Under the pieces are notes generated by a model that was not told the origin of the DNA, ran no database searches, and saw nothing but the letters and a program-made list of their open reading frames with translations. This document shows, piece after piece, positions 34,920 through 44,612 of a DNA stretch of 64,000 nt (position 1 is its first letter; each line of letters begins with the position of its first letter). Both the position numbers and the translations under genes were made by a program. This DNA is from Bacteroidales bacterium (GTDB taxonomy: Bacteria; Bacteroidota; Bacteroidia; Bacteroidales; UBA932), in contig JAFYYW010000037.1 in the NCBI GenBank assembly GCA_017548985.1, positions 62,001 to 126,000 on the forward strand, in the 5' to 3' direction.

Positions 34920-36614
34920 ATGTTTAAGAACCAACCAAAAGGTCTATTTGCCCTGGCACTAGCCAACACTGGCGAGCGCTTCGGGTACTACACAATGCTG
35001 GCCATCTTCATGCTCTTCCTCCAGGCAAAGTTCGGTTGGGAGCAGGCGACGGCCAGCCAGGTCTATTCGATTTTCCTTGCCGCCGTATACTTCATGCCTG
35101 TCGTGGGCGGATGGCTCGCCGACAAGATCGGTTTCGGCAAATGCGTCGTCACCGGTATCTGCGTCATGTTCCTGGGTTACCTGGTGCTCGCCGTACCGAC
35201 AGCCGCAAACGGCTTCGGGGTGGCGGTGATGCTCGGAGCCCTGCTCCTGATCTCCGTGGGAACCGGCCTGTTCAAAGGCAACCTGCAGGTGCTCGTGGGC
35301 AATCTTTACGATGATCCCAAATACGCCTCGAAGAGAGACAGCGCTTTCAGCCTCTTCTACATGGCCATAAACATCGGCGCCATGTTCGCCCCTTCAGCCG
35401 CCACCGCAATCACCAACAAGTTCCTCGCCAAGGCCGGCCTCATCTACAAAGCCGCCATCCCCGCTCTCGCCCATCAGCACATGGCCGGGACCATCACTCC
35501 GGAGGGCACCACGGAATTGACCAACCTTATGGGCCAGATGCCCGGGACACAGATCGCCGGGATGGGTCTCGACCAGTTCTGCCCCTACTACATCGAGAAA
35601 CTCTCCTCTTCATATAACATGGGCTTTGCTGTCGCCTGCGTGTCCCTGATAGCGTCGATGGCCATCTACTTCGCCTGCAAGTCATGGTTCAAGCACGCCG
35701 ATGTCAACGCCAAGCAGGCCCAGGCCACCGGCAGCAACTATGTCGAGCTCACTCCCAAGCAGACCAAGGAAAGGGTTGTTGCCCTCTGCCTCGTGTTCGC
35801 CGTCGTGATCTTCTTCTGGATGGCCTTCCACCAGAACGGCCAGTCACTGACATGGTTCGCCCGCGATTACACCCAGAGCATCGCCACAGGCTGGACCAGG
35901 ATCGGGTTCAATATCTGGGCCCTCTTCCTGATCGCTGTCTCCATCTACACCCTTTTCGGAATATTCCAGTCCGAGAAGAACAGCGGAAAACTCTACTGCG
36001 GAATCGCCACGGCAGCCCTCTGGGCTGGAGCCTACGCCATCTATCATGGCCTTCCCAACCCTCTTGACATCCAGCCCCAGCTCTTCCAGCAGTTCAACCC
36101 CTTCTACGTGGTCGCCCTGACACCTGTCTCGATGGCCCTGTTCAGCGCCCTCGCCAACAAGAAGACCGACAAGTATCCCGATGGGATGGAACCCTCGGCT
36201 CCGAAGAAGATATGCCTCGGCATGTTCGTCGCCGCCCTGGGCTACCTCGTCATGATCTTCGCCTCCAAGGGACAAGCCTCCCCGGCCGCCCTCAACGGCA
36301 CGGTGTCCCCTGATCCGGTGGTTCCCACCTACCTTATGGGCACCTACCTCGTACTGACTTTCGCCGAGCTCCTGCTGAGTCCTATGGGAATATCTTTCGT
36401 CTCGAAGGTCGCCCCGCCCAAGTACAAGGGCCTCATGATGGGTCTCTGGTTCGCCGCCACGGCTATCGGCAATTACCTCAGCTCGATTCCCGGACTGCTC
36501 TGGAAGAAGGTCTCCCTGACCGCCAACTGGGGCATCCTGATGGCTCTTTGCGTAGCCGCAGGTCTTGTGATGTTCGCTATGCTGAAGAAACTCGAGGCTG
36601 CCACGAAAGACTAG
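34920..36614 (+). CDS. POT-family proton-coupled oligopeptide transporter
   Basis: The 564-residue inner-membrane protein belongs to the POT/PTR branch of the major facilitator superfamily, which imports di- and tripeptides with protons. The family motif starts near residue 15 as LANTGERFGYYTML, and about 12-14 hydrophobic helices follow, with GTGLFKGNLQVLVGNLY and FSLFYMAINIGA matching PTR signatures. The ATG at 34920 gives the usual short N-terminus. Its stop codon overlaps the stop of the convergent DUF2400 gene. Peptides could feed the dipeptidase PepD encoded nearby. Confidence 0.93.
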   Translation: MFKNQPKGLFALALANTGERFGYYTMLAIFMLFLQAKFGWEQATASQVYSIFLAAVYFMPVVGGWLADKIGFGKCVVTGICVMFLGYLVLAVPTAANGFGVAVMLGALLLISVGTGLFKGNLQVLVGNLYDDPKYASKRDSAFSLFYMAINIGAMFAPSAATAITNKFLAKAGLIYKAAIPALAHQHMAGTITPEGTTELTNLMGQMPGTQIAGMGLDQFCPYYIEKLSSSYNMGFAVACVSLIASMAIYFACKSWFKHADVNAKQAQATGSNYVELTPKQTKERVVALCLVFAVVIFFWMAFHQNGQSLTWFARDYTQSIATGWTRIGFNIWALFLIAVSIYTLFGIFQSEKNSGKLYCGIATAALWAGAYAIYHGLPNPLDIQPQLFQQFNPFYVVALTPVSMALFSALANKKTDKYPDGMEPSAPKKICLGMFVAALGYLVMIFASKGQASPAALNGTVSPDPVVPTYLMGTYLVLTFAELLLSPMGISFVSKVAPPKYKGLMMGLWFAATAIGNYLSSIPGLLWKKVSLTANWGILMALCVAAGLVMFAMLKKLEAATKD

Positions 36615-37327
36615 GCTGTCGTCCCTTTCGGATGGGTGACACCATAGCCGAAAAGGGAAAAATCACCCTTACAGGGATCACCGGGGAAGATGTCATCGAA
36701 CACCCCGGTGATTTCTTTTACAGTCACTATATCCTTCTGTTTGCGGGATGTGAGATCCAATGCCACCGCCTCGTCATACACATGGACATCCAATGGAATC
36801 AACAAGGTGGCGGGGTCGGTGTCTTTCCAAAGGCCGAGATCTACTTTCCCGTCATCCCTGACCAGCCAGCGGCGCATCATGTTGATCTTTTTGTTGGGCG
36901 CCTTCAGGTCGGGTTTCTGACCGAATATTCTTACCCTGATCTCGTCCTGAGACAGAGGCTCAAGACTCGGAAGTTCCTCATAAACAGCTTTTAAGCGGGC
37001 GCAAATCGCGGCCACCTCACTCCATTTGACCGTGCGGTGGATGCTGCATGGATCACATCTCCACTCCCCTCTCATCACATAATCATAAGGCTTCCATCCC
37101 ATCTCGTCGAAGAGACGTCCGCAATCCCGGACTATCATCGCCCTGCGGCCCCATGCGAAATGTGCGGCGAAAATCGAGGCTACCTCGACATCCTTCACCG
37201 ACCGCTCCTCGGAACGGACGAGGTCCGCGAAACGTCTGGGGAAAGCTATCGGATCTTCCTGGAAGTATTTGGGATCATTATATGTCTCAGCCCAAAGGAT
37301 GAGCAGTTCTCTTGTCTTATCGTTCAT
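36611..37327 (-). CDS. DUF2400 (TIGR02757) family protein
   Basis: The 238-residue protein matches the TIGR02757 family: the N-terminal YNDPKYFQEDPIAFPRRF, then VASIFAAHFAWGRRAMI and the C-terminal PLDVHVYDEAVAL segment. The family is widespread in Bacteroidetes and its function is unknown; the helix-hairpin-helix-like tail hints at nucleic-acid binding. It begins 11 bases inside the end of the anSME gene and so is probably co-transcribed with it. Confidence 0.85.
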   Translation of the reverse strand: MNDKTRELLILWAETYNDPKYFQEDPIAFPRRFADLVRSEERSVKDVEVASIFAAHFAWGRRAMIVRDCGRLFDEMGWKPYDYVMRGEWRCDPCSIHRTVKWSEVAAICARLKAVYEELPSLEPLSQDEIRVRIFGQKPDLKAPNKKINMMRRWLVRDDGKVDLGLWKDTDPATLLIPLDVHVYDEAVALDLTSRKQKDIVTVKEITGVFDDIFPGDPCKGDFSLFGYGVTHPKGTTA

Positions 37328-38582
37328 TTTCCAACATCTTTTTCCTGGCCCAAGGTATCACCCCGGACGGAGATTTTTTCAATATCAAAAGATCCCTCAT
37401 CCTCTCGAAATAGGGCTGCGTGTACCTGAAATAATCTTTGAGCCCGGCACAAAGGGAATTGCAAGCCTCCCCGGAGGCTCTCCTGTCGAAACGGTGTTTG
37501 GGGCACTCTCCCCTGCAGGCGAAATAGAAACGGCACCTCATGCATTCGGCCGGGAGGCTTGTCCTCTTCGCCACGCCAAAACGGAAACGTTTCGGGTCGT
37601 CATAAATCTCAACCAGAGGCTTCTCGAGGATATTCCCGAGCAGATATTCCGGATAGACGAAATGGTCGCAATTGTACACGTCGCCATTGTGCTCCACAAC
37701 GAGACAGTCTCCGCATGTCTCGCACATCGAGCATACCCCAGGTTGTACCTTGCAATACTGCGCGAGGGTGGCGTCGAACATCTGGACGAAATATTCACCG
37801 ACATCGCTGACAACCCACTCATCAAAAACGTCCTTGAGGAACTGCCCGTAACCCTTCGCGCTCACGCACCAAGGAGCCAGACGCGCGCCTTCCGTCTCAG
37901 GAGAAACTATCACAGGACGGTGGAAATCCGGCCGGTCAACGACATGTTCCACAGCCGGAAGGAATTGCATGTAATGGCTCCCGACAGATTTGAAGAAAGA
38001 ATATATCTCCTTTCCACGCCCCTCGCAGCGGGAGTTCACCACACTCAGGGTATTGAATTCCACTCCGTACCGCTTCAGCGTGTCGACCGAAGCCATCACC
38101 CTATCCCAGGTCGGCCGTCCCTGTTTGTCCAGCCGGAATCCGTCATGGATATCCTTGGGGCCATCGAGCGACACCCCGACCAGGAAATTATTCATCCTGA
38201 AGAACTTGCACCATTCATCATCTATCAGTGTGGCATTTGTCTGAATGGTGTTCATAATTCTCTTGCCAGATGCGAATTCCCTCTGGAACGCGATAGCCTT
38301 TCGATAGAAATCAAGTCCAAGAAGCAGCGGTTCCCCACCATGCCAACAGAAGGTCACGGTGTCCACGGCATTGGCGGTTATGTACTGACGGATATATTCC
38401 CGGAGAAGATCGTCGCTCATCACGGCTTCCTTGCCACCGTACCTGAGAGCCTTGTCAAGGTAGTAGCAGTATGTGCAGTCCAGGTTGCACGCCGATCCGG
38501 CAGGCTTCACCATCGTAGAGAAGGCCGTGGGGCGCATTTCCTTCCGGGCGTCCTCAAGCGTGACCGTCTTGGAATTATTCAT
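37317..38582 (-). CDS. Anaerobic sulfatase-maturating enzyme (radical SAM, anSME)
   Basis: The 421-residue enzyme oxidises the active-site Cys or Ser of sulfatases to formylglycine, using S-adenosylmethionine without oxygen. The radical-SAM cluster motif is C32-x3-C36-x2-C39 (CNLDCTYC), preceded by FSTMVKPAGS. Two auxiliary cluster regions lie in the C-terminal SPASM domain (CETCGDC and CMRCRFYFACRGEC). Length matches known anSMEs. It sits 64 bases after three sulfatase genes that need exactly this activity and has its own -7 element, so it may also serve sulfatases elsewhere in the genome. Confidence 0.95.
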   Translation of the reverse strand: MNNSKTVTLEDARKEMRPTAFSTMVKPAGSACNLDCTYCYYLDKALRYGGKEAVMSDDLLREYIRQYITANAVDTVTFCWHGGEPLLLGLDFYRKAIAFQREFASGKRIMNTIQTNATLIDDEWCKFFRMNNFLVGVSLDGPKDIHDGFRLDKQGRPTWDRVMASVDTLKRYGVEFNTLSVVNSRCEGRGKEIYSFFKSVGSHYMQFLPAVEHVVDRPDFHRPVIVSPETEGARLAPWCVSAKGYGQFLKDVFDEWVVSDVGEYFVQMFDATLAQYCKVQPGVCSMCETCGDCLVVEHNGDVYNCDHFVYPEYLLGNILEKPLVEIYDDPKRFRFGVAKRTSLPAECMRCRFYFACRGECPKHRFDRRASGEACNSLCAGLKDYFRYTQPYFERMRDLLILKKSPSGVIPWARKKMLENER

Positions 38583-38603
38583 CTGGATTTACGTCTGATG
38601 ACG

Positions 38604-38611
38604 CAAATTTA
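38604..38611 (-). promoter_or_regulatory. Candidate -7 element for anSME
   Basis: TAAATTTG on the minus strand matches TAnnTTTG exactly, 21 bases before the ATG at 38582. The TTTG at -33 is missing. It would let the maturase be expressed apart from the sulfatase operon. Confidence 0.45.
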
Positions 38612-38646
38612 ACAATTATTCCGACTTATCGGGACATCTTCCATAC

Positions 38647-40173
38647 TTAAGGCATCTTGTCACAATATGATTCCGCAAGTATGGCCAGACGTTCCTTCAA
38701 GACCTCTATGACATTCCTGTACTCTTTGTTATCGTAAACGTTGTGGTTCTCTGAAGGATCCTTCATCAGGTCATAGAATTCCCAGGATGGCTCTGTCGGC
38801 TTGGATTCCGACCCTGTCATAGTCAGAGGGTCTCCATACAGATACATCAACTTGTATCTTTCCGTCCTGATGCCAAGGTGCGCAGGACGGTTGTGATGGT
38901 GGGTCCAATAACGGTAATACATGTCTTTCCGCCAATTCTCCGGAGTTTTCCCCCTCAGGTTCTGACGGAAACTGTTTCCCTGCGACAATGCCGGTGGTTC
39001 CACTCCAGCATAATCAGCCAGCGATGAAGCGAAATCGATGTTAAGGATGATATCCTTGTTCCGGGATCCGGCCGGAATCTCCTTGGGATACCTGATGACA
39101 CAGGGCATCCTCAAAGACTCCTCATACATCATCCGCTTGTCAAAGAAACCATGCTCGCCAAGGAAGTATCCCTGGTCTGACATATACACGACTATGGTAT
39201 TATCAGCCACTCCCATTTCATCAAGGGCTCGCAGCAGCCTGCCGATATTATCGTCGATGGTCGCCCCGCACCGGAGATAATCCCGTATGAATTTTTGATA
39301 TGCCTCGCTTCTGGCCTGCCTGCGCTCCTTTCCTTCCAAAGAAAAAGGAAGTTCCGGATAACGGCACCACCATTCGTCAGGATCATTGGAACATCGCGCC
39401 CATCGGTCCGCAAGGATCTCAAGCGGTTGGCCGTCGAACGTCCTCCCGTTATCTCGGTTCCAGTCCTGAAGATTGTCCGGCTCCGGGAAAATGACCCCGT
39501 CATAAATATGGCGCATCCTTTCAGGGAAATCCCATGGCTCATGTGTGGCTTTGAAATGGCAGCAAATGATGAAAGGATTGTTCCGGTCAGCCTCTTTCAT
39601 CCATTTTATGGCCTTTCTGGTGACTATATCCGTTGAAAAGCCCTTCATCCTTTCTCCATAATTCCTGTTCTCCGGCCATGGGTCACCGGTGCTGATGAAA
39701 GTCGGGTCAACATACTCGCCTTGATCATAAAAGACAGAGTAGTAATCAAAGCCTTCCGGCCTGGTCTTCAAATGCCACTTCCCGAACAGGGCTGTCTGAT
39801 ATCCAGCTTTTCCCAATTGTTTCACAATATGGTCTGTACCGGGAGGGAAAGAATCCGAGAGTGTGTACAGGCCGTGGATATGACTATATGAACCTGTCAA
39901 GAGAGAAGCCCGGCTGGGAGAGGATATCGAATTGGTGCAGAAGCAGTTATCAAGTACACACCCCTCTTCTGCCAGTTTACTGATATTATCGTTTCGGACA
40001 TATTCCGCAAGGATTCCTCCATAAATACCCCAAGACTGAGAGGTATGGTCGTCTGATAGTACGAAGAGAATGTTAGGCCTCTGCGGATCTTTTTCACGAT
40101 CCGCAGAAAAACCTGGCTGCAATCCCCCCAGGAGAGGAATCGCAGCCAAGCCGAAATAACGTATGGGTTTCAT
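38647..40173 (-). CDS. Exported S1 sulfatase, serine type (first of three)
   Basis: The 508-residue protein has an N-terminal signal (MKPIRYFGLAAIPLLGG) and the alkaline-phosphatase-fold sulfatase domain. Metal ligands are in VLSDDH (D41, D42). The formylglycine motif is S84-S-P-S-R88, in SISSPSRASLLTG, so Ser84 must be matured. The later GKWHL block and the calcium-site region are present. The ATG at 40173 is one base after the stop of the next sulfatase upstream, so they are tightly coupled. Its subfamily and substrate cannot be assigned by eye. Confidence 0.92.
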   Translation of the reverse strand: MKPIRYFGLAAIPLLGGLQPGFSADREKDPQRPNILFVLSDDHTSQSWGIYGGILAEYVRNDNISKLAEEGCVLDNCFCTNSISSPSRASLLTGSYSHIHGLYTLSDSFPPGTDHIVKQLGKAGYQTALFGKWHLKTRPEGFDYYSVFYDQGEYVDPTFISTGDPWPENRNYGERMKGFSTDIVTRKAIKWMKEADRNNPFIICCHFKATHEPWDFPERMRHIYDGVIFPEPDNLQDWNRDNGRTFDGQPLEILADRWARCSNDPDEWWCRYPELPFSLEGKERRQARSEAYQKFIRDYLRCGATIDDNIGRLLRALDEMGVADNTIVVYMSDQGYFLGEHGFFDKRMMYEESLRMPCVIRYPKEIPAGSRNKDIILNIDFASSLADYAGVEPPALSQGNSFRQNLRGKTPENWRKDMYYRYWTHHHNRPAHLGIRTERYKLMYLYGDPLTMTGSESKPTEPSWEFYDLMKDPSENHNVYDNKEYRNVIEVLKERLAILAESYCDKMP

Positions 40174-40174
40174 C

Positions 40175-41587
40175 TTACTTGTTGTCAATCCAAGCGGGTT
40201 CCCTTCTCTCCGTACCCTTCATTCTACGAAGATTGTCCCCGAGCTCCAGCCTCTTCTCATCAGCGATACGCATCAGTTTCATGGCCTCTTCCGGATACAA
40301 TGTAATGACATTGTAACGCTCGCCAGGATCCCTCCGCAAGTCAAACATCTGCATATCAGTAAGTTCCAAATTAGTCAACTTACCAGGTTGGCCGTCGTTT
40401 CCAGGAGCGTACGCTCCGTACGTCACGTACCTGTGAGGGAATACAAGCTTGAACATTCCGTCAGTGACAGCCTCCAGGTCATTCTTGTTATAGTAATACA
40501 CAAACGATTCCCTGGGATTTGCTCCGGCCTCCCCTTTAATAAGAGAAAGTACGCTGACTCCGTCAATCTTGTTCTTCGGTAGAGGGGCTCCTGCGATCTC
40601 GGCGAATGTCGGCAGTAAGTCAATGTTGGAAGCCAATCTGTTACAAGTGGTTCCCGCATGCGTAACTCCTTTCCAATACATGATGCAAGGGACACGGTTC
40701 CCGCCGTCGAAGGTAGTCGCCTTGGCCTCCCTCAGACCTCCGGCGGACCCGGCGTGATTCCCGTAGTTGGTCCATGGACCGTTGTCCGAGGTCAGGATCA
40801 GTAGAGTGTTGTCTTCCAGACCGAGTTCCCTGATAGTACGCCAAATCTCCCCTACGCTCCAGTCGATTTCCATCATCACATCCCCATACAGTCCCTGCTC
40901 GCTCTTGCCACGGAACTTGTCTGAAACAGCAAGCGGGACGTGTGCCATATTATGCGCCAGATAGAGGAAGAACGGTTTCTTCCTGTTCTTCTTGATGAAC
41001 TTTATCGAACGCTCGGTGTAATCCGTAGTCATCTTGTTCTGGTCCAGATTGTATCCTACGACATCGTTTCCGTCGATCGTGGGCAGATCCGGAAAATTGA
41101 ATACCTCTCCCTGCTGGGGATGGTAAGGCCACATGTCGTTCGAATACGGTAACCCGTAGTATTCGTCAAAACCATTCTGCAAAGGAAGGAACTGCCTCTG
41201 GGAGCCAAGATGCCATTTGCCGAATATCGCTGTCGCGTAATCCTTCTGCTTAAGGACCTCGCCAATCGTCATCTCGTCAGGATTGATTCCATATTTGGAA
41301 TCAGGTCCAGGAGCGCCTGCGAAGCCGATTCGATTTGGATAGCAACCGGTCAGCAGACCGGCACGGGAGGCTCCGCTTATCGGCTGGGCGGCGAGGAAAT
41401 GAGTGAACCTGACACCCTCGGCGGCCAAGCGGTCGATATTCGGCGTCGTATAGCCGTAAGCCCCGTTATATGAAAAATCACCATATCCGACATCGTCCAA
41501 GTTGATCAGGACAATGTTCGTATAGTCTTGTGCAACTGCTCCGACAGGTATGGCGGCGGCAGCCAGTAACAATGCTTTTTTATTCAT
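40175..41587 (-). CDS. Exported S1 sulfatase, serine type (second of three)
   Basis: The 470-residue protein has a signal peptide (cleaved after VGAVAQ, about residue 20) and resembles arylsulfatase A-type enzymes (LINLDDVGYGDFS, then GLPYSNDMWPY). The formylglycine motif is S71-G-A-S-R75, in ISGASRAGLLTG, the S-x-A-S-R variant. The GKWHLG block and the calcium-site DDVGYGD are present. The ATG at 41587 is preferred over an upstream TTG. It lies 16 bases after the third sulfatase and 1 base before the first, in one operon. Confidence 0.92.
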   Translation of the reverse strand: MNKKALLLAAAAIPVGAVAQDYTNIVLINLDDVGYGDFSYNGAYGYTTPNIDRLAAEGVRFTHFLAAQPISGASRAGLLTGCYPNRIGFAGAPGPDSKYGINPDEMTIGEVLKQKDYATAIFGKWHLGSQRQFLPLQNGFDEYYGLPYSNDMWPYHPQQGEVFNFPDLPTIDGNDVVGYNLDQNKMTTDYTERSIKFIKKNRKKPFFLYLAHNMAHVPLAVSDKFRGKSEQGLYGDVMMEIDWSVGEIWRTIRELGLEDNTLLILTSDNGPWTNYGNHAGSAGGLREAKATTFDGGNRVPCIMYWKGVTHAGTTCNRLASNIDLLPTFAEIAGAPLPKNKIDGVSVLSLIKGEAGANPRESFVYYYNKNDLEAVTDGMFKLVFPHRYVTYGAYAPGNDGQPGKLTNLELTDMQMFDLRRDPGERYNVITLYPEEAMKLMRIADEKRLELGDNLRRMKGTERREPAWIDNK

Positions 41588-41603
41588 GATCAAACAGTTA
41601 GTG

Positions 41604-43073
41604 TTATTCTTTTATTGATGTGACATCCCACCACTCCTGACCGAGACGGTCGTATGATTCCCGGCCGTATTCATCACCCTCGAAAGATCCCTTGAAAGAG
41701 GCGAGCTCCTCAAAAAGAGCTTTCTTCATCTTCTCCAAGATATCCGGATGACTTGTGGAAACGTCCTCTTTCTCGAAAGGATCTTCTTGCAAATCATACA
41801 GTTCATATACCCCCTTCTCAAAATAGAGCTTATATCTTCCCTTGATATAAGCCCCTTGACGGGCTGAACAGAAAGCTAGAGGGCTGGTACGTGTAAATCG
41901 CTTTCCCTTAAGGAGTGGCAGTATCGACTGACCGTCAAGTTCACGATTGTCCGGATAAGATATGTCAAGGATGTCCAGGATGGTCGGGAGATAATCGCAG
42001 GTGGAACAGCAGACATCGTTTCTTGTACCGGAAGGCAATCCTCCTGGCCACAAGACGAAGGAAGGAACGCGCAGTCCGCCCTCATGGAGGGAGCGTTTCT
42101 TCCCTTTGAACGGGCCGGCTGACCCAGGTGTCTGCAACTCCGGACCGTTGTCACTGCAGAAGGCCAGCAGGGTGTTGTCATATATCCCTAGCCGCTTCAA
42201 CTCTTCAACAAGACGTCCGACTTGGGCATCCAAGGCAGAGATGCAACCATAATAGTTTCGGTCCTTAAGCGGCAGATCCCTGTACATATCCGCATATTCC
42301 GGTCCGGCCACACAAGGAAGATGCGGAGCATGGAACCACACAACCGCAAAGAATGGTTCCCCTTCCTTGACAGAATCATATATGAAGGGAATCACACGAT
42401 CCATTATCACTTTGCTGTCATCTCCTTCAAGGCCTTCCGTGACCTTGTTCCCGTCAATATCCCAATAAGCCGTCCCATACTGTACGGCATCATAATGGTC
42501 CGGCATATAATCCCAGAACCTGCCGTCACAATCAGCGGGACGCAACATCGGGTCATAGGTGGGTACCTTGGATTCGGTTACGAACGCGACATCATATCCG
42601 TGTTCGGATGGCGGATTATACAAAGCCGTATTGCCCGGACGGCCGCGGTTAGCATCGGTTTCGGTATATGTTAGCGTTCCGAGATGCCATTTCCCGAAAT
42701 GGCCGGTACGGTATCCGGCATCGCCAAGCAACTCTGGGAGAGCTATTTCCTCCGGACGCAGAATGCCGACATTTGCAGAATACACACCGGTACGGAAAGG
42801 ATTCCTTCCTGTCAGTACACTTGCCCTTGTCGGCGATGACAAGGGCGCTCCGGCATAGAAACGGTCCAGTCTTACACCTTCGGCAGAGAGGGCATCCAGA
42901 CACGGAGTCCGGACCACAGTGTTACCTGTGAACCCGACATCCCCATAACCCATATCATCAGCCATCACCAGAATCACATTGGGTCTGGGTGCTTCTGAAG
43001 AAGATTGGCAGGCCGGCAGGATGGCGGCCAAAGCCGCGCATCCCGTCAAACCTGCCATAAGATCCATCTTCAT
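41604..43073 (-). CDS. S1 sulfatase lipoprotein, serine type (third of three)
   Basis: The 489-residue protein starts with a lipoprotein signal (ending AILPACQ, C22) and has a sulfatase domain with MADDMGYGDVGF. The active-site motif is S79-S-P-T-R83, in LSSPTRASVLTG, with Thr in place of the usual Ser at the fourth position. GKWHLG follows. As a lipoprotein it would act at the cell surface, whereas its two partners have ordinary signal peptides. It lies 12 bases after the SusD gene. Confidence 0.92.
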   Translation of the reverse strand: MKMDLMAGLTGCAALAAILPACQSSSEAPRPNVILVMADDMGYGDVGFTGNTVVRTPCLDALSAEGVRLDRFYAGAPLSSPTRASVLTGRNPFRTGVYSANVGILRPEEIALPELLGDAGYRTGHFGKWHLGTLTYTETDANRGRPGNTALYNPPSEHGYDVAFVTESKVPTYDPMLRPADCDGRFWDYMPDHYDAVQYGTAYWDIDGNKVTEGLEGDDSKVIMDRVIPFIYDSVKEGEPFFAVVWFHAPHLPCVAGPEYADMYRDLPLKDRNYYGCISALDAQVGRLVEELKRLGIYDNTLLAFCSDNGPELQTPGSAGPFKGKKRSLHEGGLRVPSFVLWPGGLPSGTRNDVCCSTCDYLPTILDILDISYPDNRELDGQSILPLLKGKRFTRTSPLAFCSARQGAYIKGRYKLYFEKGVYELYDLQEDPFEKEDVSTSHPDILEKMKKALFEELASFKGSFEGDEYGRESYDRLGQEWWDVTSIKE

Positions 43074-43085
43074 ATCCAGGTGCTT

Positions 43086-44588
43086 TTATTCCCAACCGGG
43101 ATTCTGTTTCAAGTTCGGATTATGAAGAATCTGGTCGTACGGAATCGGCCAGAGATAATCCCTTGCGGGATTAAACTTACGCTCCTCAAGAGCTTCCCCT
43201 GAATAACGGTGAACAATCCCGTTATTCTCGATTTCAGCCGTCTTCCAACGCAGTATGTCAAAATAGTAAAGGCCTTCCATACATAGTTCCACACGGCGTT
43301 CGCGGCGGATAACTTCACGCATCTGAGCCTGATTCAATCCAGGTTCCACGTCCGGCATCTGGATGTCCGGGCGGCGGCGGAGCTGGTTGATTGCATCGTA
43401 GACCGAGGCATCCGGACCGGATGCTTCGTTCTGTGCCTCGGCATATGTCAAGAGGACTTCCGCATAACGAATAATGATAAAATTGTGCGCCGAACGAGTG
43501 AGTAGTGCCTGCGAGACATTATCCTCATAAGAGGTGTACTTCTTGCTGCCGAAACCGGTAAGAACGCAATTACTCGGTGTCATTATTTGTCCTAGGTAAG
43601 GGTAGCCGATACAGATAATCGATTTAAGCAAACGGGGATCCCTGTTCTCATAAGGATGCTCGGGATCATAAAGAGGAGACTTCTCTATGGGGAGACCGTC
43701 AGTGCAGAGATAAATATCTACAAGTTCCTTTAACGGAGCAGGGCGGTTGAGCTGCCATATCTGGGAATCATAATCAACTGTATGCTCGGGGATTATGGAT
43801 TCGAGATTGAATATCACTTCCTTATGATGCTTGTTAGACTCGCTCCAGAAATGCCTGTAATCGTTGAAAAGGGCATAGGTCTTAGAGTCCATAACTTGTT
43901 TTGCCATAGCGGCCGCCTCCGCCCACTTGCCATCATAAAGAAGCATTCTGGCCTTGTATGACTGGGCAGCCCCCTTGGTCGCCCTACCCAGGTTGGCAGC
44001 GTTCCAGGAAGCTGGCAGCACGGCGATCGCGTCATCAAGATCCTTGTAAATCTGCTCGGTGACAGCCTCCTTGGTGTCCCTGGGGAGAGATTCCTGCTCC
44101 GCGGCATCAGGTGCCGACGTGATGAGCGGTACGCCTCCGAAACGATGTACCAGATTACCGTAGAAGAAAGCCCGGAGGAATTTCGCCTCAGCTGTCATCG
44201 TAGCCTTGTCCGCATCACTTAGTTCATCCACATTACCGATATTGTCTATCAAGGTATTGACACGACCGATTCCGGCATAGCACCTTTTCCACGAATTGGA
44301 GACAAGCTCGCATGTCGAGAGCGCCTGACCGCGAGCCATACCTCTTGTGCCGTTAGCCTCGTTATAGGCCACCGCATTGGAAGTCAGCATATCAGTCTCG
44401 AAAGACATCAGAAAACGCCAAGGATACAAGGCGTTGTAGCATCCCATAAGGCCGGCATTGGCATTCACGGCCGTAGTCCAGAATGTATCCTTGGAATACT
44501 TGTCCGTGGGATTGACATTAAGCCATTCCTCGCAGGAAGCGAAGAGGAGGCATATGATCATGGAATATAGTATAGCTTTCGATTTCAT
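43086..44588 (-). CDS. SusD-family lipoprotein of the sulfatase locus
   Basis: The 500-residue SusD/RagB protein has a lipoprotein signal (MKSKAILYSMIICLLFASC) and typical SusD features: LNVNPTDKYSKDTFW, the TPR-like AEAKFLRAFFYGNLVHRFGGVPL, FIIIRYAEVLLTYAEAQNEA, and a C-terminal LYYFDILRWK, ending NPNLKQNPGWE. It forms the surface lid and binding partner of the SusC encoded 24 bases upstream and would capture the sulfated glycan. The ATG at 44588 begins the signal peptide. Confidence 0.95.
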   Translation of the reverse strand: MKSKAILYSMIICLLFASCEEWLNVNPTDKYSKDTFWTTAVNANAGLMGCYNALYPWRFLMSFETDMLTSNAVAYNEANGTRGMARGQALSTCELVSNSWKRCYAGIGRVNTLIDNIGNVDELSDADKATMTAEAKFLRAFFYGNLVHRFGGVPLITSAPDAAEQESLPRDTKEAVTEQIYKDLDDAIAVLPASWNAANLGRATKGAAQSYKARMLLYDGKWAEAAAMAKQVMDSKTYALFNDYRHFWSESNKHHKEVIFNLESIIPEHTVDYDSQIWQLNRPAPLKELVDIYLCTDGLPIEKSPLYDPEHPYENRDPRLLKSIICIGYPYLGQIMTPSNCVLTGFGSKKYTSYEDNVSQALLTRSAHNFIIIRYAEVLLTYAEAQNEASGPDASVYDAINQLRRRPDIQMPDVEPGLNQAQMREVIRRERRVELCMEGLYYFDILRWKTAEIENNGIVHRYSGEALEERKFNPARDYLWPIPYDQILHNPNLKQNPGWE

Positions 44589-44612
44589 ATTGGATATCAC
44601 TGTTTTAGGGAA

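Noticed and set aside
37269-38612. 447-codon plus-strand open frame opposite anSME
   Set aside because: The minus strand encodes an enzyme with all radical-SAM cysteines; the plus-strand translation has no recognisable motif and no promoter.
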